Source of the DNA: a virus
DNA length: 28,191 nucleotides
IMG/VR virus record: IMGVR_UViG_3300042906_001319
Coordinates: 1-28,191 of that record
Strand: one strand, 5' to 3'
Shown: positions 27,618 through 28,191 of the stretch, piece after piece
How positions within the stretch are numbered: the stretch's first letter is position 1
Layout of the letters: every line of letters begins with the position of its first letter
The notes under the pieces: model-generated
The model's input: only the letters and a program-made list of their open reading frames with translations
Database searches by the model: none
Told to the model about the DNA's origin: nothing
Translations under genes and position numbers: made by a program

Positions 27618-28191
27618 ATGAAAACTATTTTAAAAGAACAAGTTAGTCAAAATAAAATTGATTTAATACAAGGACGAGATGTATATAAATGCCCATTTTT
27701 GATAGGTGCCAAATCAGGTCCTGCTGTTGGTGGTAAACAAGTTATGAGAAGAATTGCCAAAACAAATAGCCCGAAAGGAAATTATATCATTGGTGATTTT
27801 TTATTTATTAAAGATGATTATACATATGACGTTGTTAGGGACAAAAAATTAGTTAAATCAAATCTTAAATGGGCGTGTTCAACATTAAATAAAGATGTAG
27901 TACTACCACAAATTTCTGCAGACCAAATGAAGTCTGTTGATGATTTAATTGCAAAATATCCTGGTACGTACCAAAAAGAGACACCTACTGCAGACCAATT
28001 AAAAACGGGTGAATGGAAAAAAATAAATTTAAAAAATAGATTTCCTGAACAATTTAAATTTGATTACATCATATACGAAAAAGGTGGTTTAAGACAAACA
28101 AATAGTCCACAACAAGAAAAAATAATCGCGACTTATGTGGATAGAGGTTGGAAAGATTTAGGAGGCAAAATAAATCCCGCTGAGATAGATA
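27618..28191 (+). CDS. Leader-bearing protein, partial at the window end
   Basis: 191 codons without a stop. It starts MKTILKEQVSQNKIDLIQGR, with the shortest version of the leader (LKEQ at residues 5-8). The body is basic and strand-rich (KCPFLIGAKSGPAVGGKQVM, YIIGDFLFIKDD). No family recognised. It starts 5 nt after the previous stop, so it continues the late-type cluster. The C-terminus is outside the window. Confidence 0.65.
   Translation, partial: MKTILKEQVSQNKIDLIQGRDVYKCPFLIGAKSGPAVGGKQVMRRIAKTNSPKGNYIIGDFLFIKDDYTYDVVRDKKLVKSNLKWACSTLNKDVVLPQISADQMKSVDDLIAKYPGTYQKETPTADQLKTGEWKKINLKNRFPEQFKFDYIIYEKGGLRQTNSPQQEKIIATYVDRGWKDLGGKINPAEID

Noticed and set aside
1-28191. CRISPR array, insertion sequence, rRNA or tRNA genes, or integrase
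   Set aside because: No regularly spaced repeats, transposase motifs, tRNA signatures or tyrosine/serine recombinase catalytic motifs were seen on either strand by eye.

Overview
The window looks like part of a large tailed-phage genome (T4-like or jumbo myovirus scale) from a Bacteroidota, probably flavobacterial, host. The DNA is AT-rich (by eye about 30% G+C, not counted). Genes are small and packed on both strands, with many ATGA or TAATG overlaps. Nearly all starts lack a Shine-Dalgarno sequence, and several genes carry the Bacteroidota promoter TTTG-N19/20-TAnnTTTG. Phage character comes from thymidylate synthase, a GH19 endolysin, a lytic transglycosylase, a P-loop polynucleotide kinase, many phage-type hypothetical genes and a set of putative virion proteins. 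No capsid, tail, terminase or polymerase gene lies in the window, so a huge plasmid or prophage cannot be excluded.

Layout. 1-5257: the end of a leader-bearing gene (minus), then plus-strand small genes including a lipoprotein, a Cys-rich protein, a highly expressed small basic protein with a structured 3' region, an operon ending in thyA and membrane proteins, and a small zinc metallopeptidase. 5254-6962 (minus): transglycosylase, membrane protein, FKBP isomerase, unknown. 6983-8852: unknowns and an MPPED-like metallophosphoesterase. 8884-9841 (minus): a 39-aa protein and the endolysin. 9895-12614: a complete two-component system (membrane PAS histidine kinase, single-domain response regulator, coiled-coil membrane protein). 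12617-13247 (minus): two unknowns. 13446-15305: full-length dnaK behind a palindromic element. 15372-16435: a cysteine-protease-like protein and a HAD phosphatase. 16487-18846: mostly minus-strand proteins with N-terminal leaders, including a 52-bp duplicated leader cassette. 18971-21249: membrane proteins, an N4BP2-like kinase, and a basic DUF5872-like protein followed by two more genes. 21306-22790 (minus): GMP reductase/IMPDH and an acyl-CoA thioesterase. 22840-28191: a second metallopeptidase, a leader-bearing membrane protein, and a cluster of leader-bearing or acidic proteins including one with a peptidoglycan-binding tail.

Two cross-cutting patterns stand out. First, about a dozen unrelated proteins start with a short amphipathic leader that often ends in [I/L]-x-E-Q/N/S. 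This resembles the capsid-targeting sequences and prohead-protease sites of T4 internal proteins, and it suggests a large cohort of packaged or ejected proteins. Second, there are two promoter-like boxes: a host-type TAnnTTTG box, often only 4-5 nt before the start codon (implying leaderless mRNAs), and a TATTTAT[C/A/T/G] box 3-17 nt before starts, mainly those of leader-bearing and lysis genes, which may be a late promoter.
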